Below are positions 5,208-5,814 of a stretch of DNA of 5,814 nt, one piece after another. The stretch lies in NCBI GenBank assembly GCA_025450255.1, contig JANWHV010000002.1, positions 1 through 5,814 of the forward strand. Reading direction: 5' to 3'. Numbering within the stretch: position 1 is the stretch's first letter; each line of letters begins with the position of its first letter. This stretch comes from Chloroflexota bacterium. GTDB lineage: Bacteria > Chloroflexota > UBA5177 > JANWHV01. The translations under genes and the position numbers were made by a program. The notes below the pieces were generated by a model. That model was not told the DNA's origin. It made no database searches and saw only the letters and a program-made list of their open reading frames with translations.

Positions 5208-5814
5208 AATGGGCTGTTCTCTCGTTTCCCGGCAGCAACTGCGAGGCTGACACGCTCTACGTCCTCCGCGATCTGTTCGGCCAGAAGGCGCGGATCGTGT
5301 GGCACCAGGAACCGGACTTGCATAATGTAGACGCCGTCGTGCTGCCGGGCGGCTTCGCGCATGGCGACTACTTGCGGTGTGGAGCAATCGCGCGCTTCTC
5401 ACCGATTATGGACGCCGTCCTTGAGCACGAGGTGCGCGGCAAGCCCGTGCTTGGCATCTGCAACGGCATGCAAGTGCTGACCGAAGCGGGGCTACTACCC
5501 GGCGCTCTCATGCGCAACAACTGCATCGAGTACCGCTGCGCCTGGGTTCACGCTCGCGTTGAGCACGCCGATCCGCTCTTCCTGCGGCACGTGGAAAACG
5601 GCAAAGTAATTCGATTGCCGATTTCTCATGGAGAGGGCCGATATCACTGTGACAATGCATCGCTCGCGGATCTGGAGCGTTCTGGGCAAGTATTGCTCCG
5701 CTACAGCACCGCGGACGGCGAGATCGAGGATCGTGCGAATCCAAATGGCGCCACGGCCGCTATCGCGGGGATACGGAATAAGCGGGGAAATGTGTTCGGA
5801 CTGATGCCCCACCC
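5204..5814 (+). CDS. purQ: Phosphoribosylformylglycinamidine synthase glutaminase subunit PurQ (3' partial)
   Basis: PurQ is a class I glutamine amidotransferase that releases ammonia for PurL to convert FGAR to FGAM. The GTG at 5204 overlaps the purS stop (GTGA) and opens with KWAVLSFPGSNCEAD, typical of PurQ. PGGFAHGDYLRCGAIARFSP (about 55-74) is the conserved oxyanion region. The nucleophile elbow LGICNGMQVL places catalytic Cys86. PISHGEGRY and a final GLMPH follow. His203 of the catalytic triad is the last complete codon (5810-5812); the paired Glu and the C-terminal residues (about 20-25 in typical PurQ) lie beyond the edge. No frameshift or stop was seen in 203 codons. purL is the expected next gene but is not visible. 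Confidence 0.95.
   Translation, partial: MKWAVLSFPGSNCEADTLYVLRDLFGQKARIVWHQEPDLHNVDAVVLPGGFAHGDYLRCGAIARFSPIMDAVLEHEVRGKPVLGICNGMQVLTEAGLLPGALMRNNCIEYRCAWVHARVEHADPLFLRHVENGKVIRLPISHGEGRYHCDNASLADLERSGQVLLRYSTADGEIEDRANPNGATAAIAGIRNKRGNVFGLMPH

Noticed and set aside
5368..5427. PurQ motif reading GGFAHGDYL instead of the common GGFSYGDYL
   Set aside because: Ala-His at these positions is a tolerated variation in PurQ as far as I recall. Cys86 and the flanking glycines are intact, so it is not evidence of altered function.

Overview
This is a moderately high-GC bacterial window (about 60% by eye) with two functional blocks separated by a convergent terminator and a roughly 350-base spacer. 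FGAM synthase is encoded as separate small subunits (purS, purQ), which excludes lineages such as Gammaproteobacteria that carry one large PurL. Four of the six starts I call are GTG. A GAF/PAS NarL-family kinase fused to its regulator and a long-form PurC would suit Chloroflexota or a similar Terrabacteria-like or uncultured soil lineage, but I cannot fix the taxon from this sequence.

Left block (3-2327, +): the 3' part of a large sensory gene. The reading frame is open to the left edge, so the N-terminus lies outside the window. The visible 774 residues run: tail of an upstream sensory domain, PAS, GAF, HisKA_3 dimerisation/phosphoacceptor helix, HATPase, Ala/Pro linker, receiver, and LuxR-type helix-turn-helix. 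An entire NarX/NarL-type two-component system is therefore fused into one polypeptide. It ends facing a minus-strand gene for a small GlsB/YeaQ-type membrane protein (2456-2740). A perfect 18-bp inverted repeat lies between the two stop codons and probably terminates both transcripts.

Middle (2741-3297): a mostly non-coding divergent spacer. It contains one credible micro-gene (3088-3180, 30 codons) with a very good ribosome binding site, which looks like a shortened member of a small YEHIKES-motif protein family. It is followed by a candidate promoter and a leader hairpin.

Right block (3298-5814, +): a tightly packed operon of a PIG-L/LmbE-type zinc deacetylase, purC, purS and purQ. The spacing is 1 base, then an 8-base overlap, then a 4-base GTGA overlap, which implies translational coupling. 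purQ runs off the right edge just before the end of its catalytic triad. PurQ supplies ammonia from glutamine and PurS bridges it to PurL (presumably just beyond the window) for step 4 of de novo purine synthesis. PurC performs the SAICAR step. The deacetylase is the unexpected member. No RNA genes, CRISPR arrays, insertion sequences or mobile elements were seen. The most unusual items are the kinase-regulator fusion, the 30-residue protein and the deacetylase heading the pur operon. I saw no convincing entirely new system.
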